Source: an uncultured Opitutia bacterium (GTDB lineage: Bacteria; Verrucomicrobiota; Verrucomicrobiia; Opitutales; Opitutaceae). Taken from it: a stretch of DNA of 14,174 nt. The stretch spans positions 1-14,174 of the forward strand of contig CALFZM010000166.1 of NCBI GenBank assembly GCA_937952235.1, given 5' to 3'. The position numbers were made by a program, and so were the translations under genes. Positions 13,964 through 14,174 of this stretch are shown piece after piece; the stretch's first letter is position 1; every line of letters begins with the position of its first letter. The notes below the pieces were generated by a model. That model was not told the origin of the DNA and ran no database searches. It was given only the letters and a program-made list of their open reading frames with translations.

Positions 13964-14174
13964 ATGAGCACGCCTTCCGTCGCCACCGATCTCGCTCTCA
14001 AACGCACCGTCCACGCCCCGGTTGAACTGAAACCGCACTACGCTTGGCGCGACGTGCTGGCGGGGGAGTCGATCGAAGTCCCCAATGTCGTCCTCCTGTG
14101 CCCGCACGGGGAGGAGAAGTTCGTGCTCGCCGAGGTGGCCGATACCGTGGGCAAGGCGCTGACCAACGTGCACC
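13964..14174 (+). CDS. nrdA: Probable ribonucleoside-diphosphate reductase large subunit, N-terminal fragment (runs off the right edge)
   Basis: Only the first 70 residues are visible, and the frame is open to the window edge. It begins MSTPSVATDLALKR and continues YAWRDVLAGESIEV. The segment FVLAEVADTVGKALTNVH (53-70) resembles the helix of an ATP-cone-type N-terminal domain, where a Phe-Asp-x-x-Lys-Ile and Val-x-Lys-Ala pattern is usual. It follows nrdB in the same direction with no strong terminator, which is where the large subunit is expected. The assignment rests more on context than on sequence, since the catalytic Cys and nucleotide-binding regions lie outside. The ATG at 13964 follows a pyrimidine-rich leader (gcactttc) like that of nrdB, without a Shine-Dalgarno. 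Confidence 0.55.
   Translation, partial: MSTPSVATDLALKRTVHAPVELKPHYAWRDVLAGESIEVPNVVLLCPHGEEKFVLAEVADTVGKALTNVH

Overview
The window is GC-rich, densely coded bacterial chromosome. It most likely comes from the phylum Verrucomicrobiota, perhaps Opitutales/Opitutaceae. This is inferred from several signs read together: a TonB-dependent receptor with a Met-Glu-Lys-Phe-Val-Val segment before the plug, a PAS-AraC regulator, and a ribonucleotide reductase small subunit that lines up closely with the chlamydial class Ic enzyme. No rRNA or tRNA gene was seen to confirm the assignment.

Layout. Positions 1-1723 (+) carry a housekeeping block: the 3' end of ribH (lumazine synthase), nusB overlapping it by 4 bp, and ftsY (signal recognition particle receptor). 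A palindromic repeat-like spacer follows, then two leftward genes: a PAS-AraC regulator (1905-2678) and recQ (2960-4801). A second palindromic repeat of a different kind lies between those two. A 439-bp divergent gap leads to an unusual rightward gene (5241-6599). It encodes a secreted or membrane protein that joins a BamE/SmpA-like segment, a thioredoxin-like domain with Ser-Pro-Ala-Ser in place of Cys-x-x-Cys, a transmembrane helix and an Mrr-type nuclease-like domain with a degraded catalytic motif. Next comes a YcaQ/AlkX-type DNA glycosylase (6663-7793), which converges on an ECF sigma factor gene (7816-8559, minus). The sigma gene is divergent from a 1087-residue TonB-dependent receptor (8941-12204), which ends in a strong intrinsic terminator. 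After a 450-bp leader with nested inverted repeats comes nrdB (12655-13740), a class I ribonucleotide reductase small subunit with Leu in the radical-tyrosine position. A partial reading frame at the right edge is probably the start of nrdA.

Function. The genes do not form one pathway. They are core information-processing and metabolic genes (riboflavin, antitermination, SRP targeting, DNA repair, dNTP synthesis) interspersed with envelope and regulatory genes. The most notable points are the tyrosine-less NrdB, the fusion protein with two apparently dead enzyme sites, three palindromic intergenic elements, and the lack of a recognisable Shine-Dalgarno sequence in front of any start in the window. 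I saw no phage, IS element, CRISPR array or complete new defence system.
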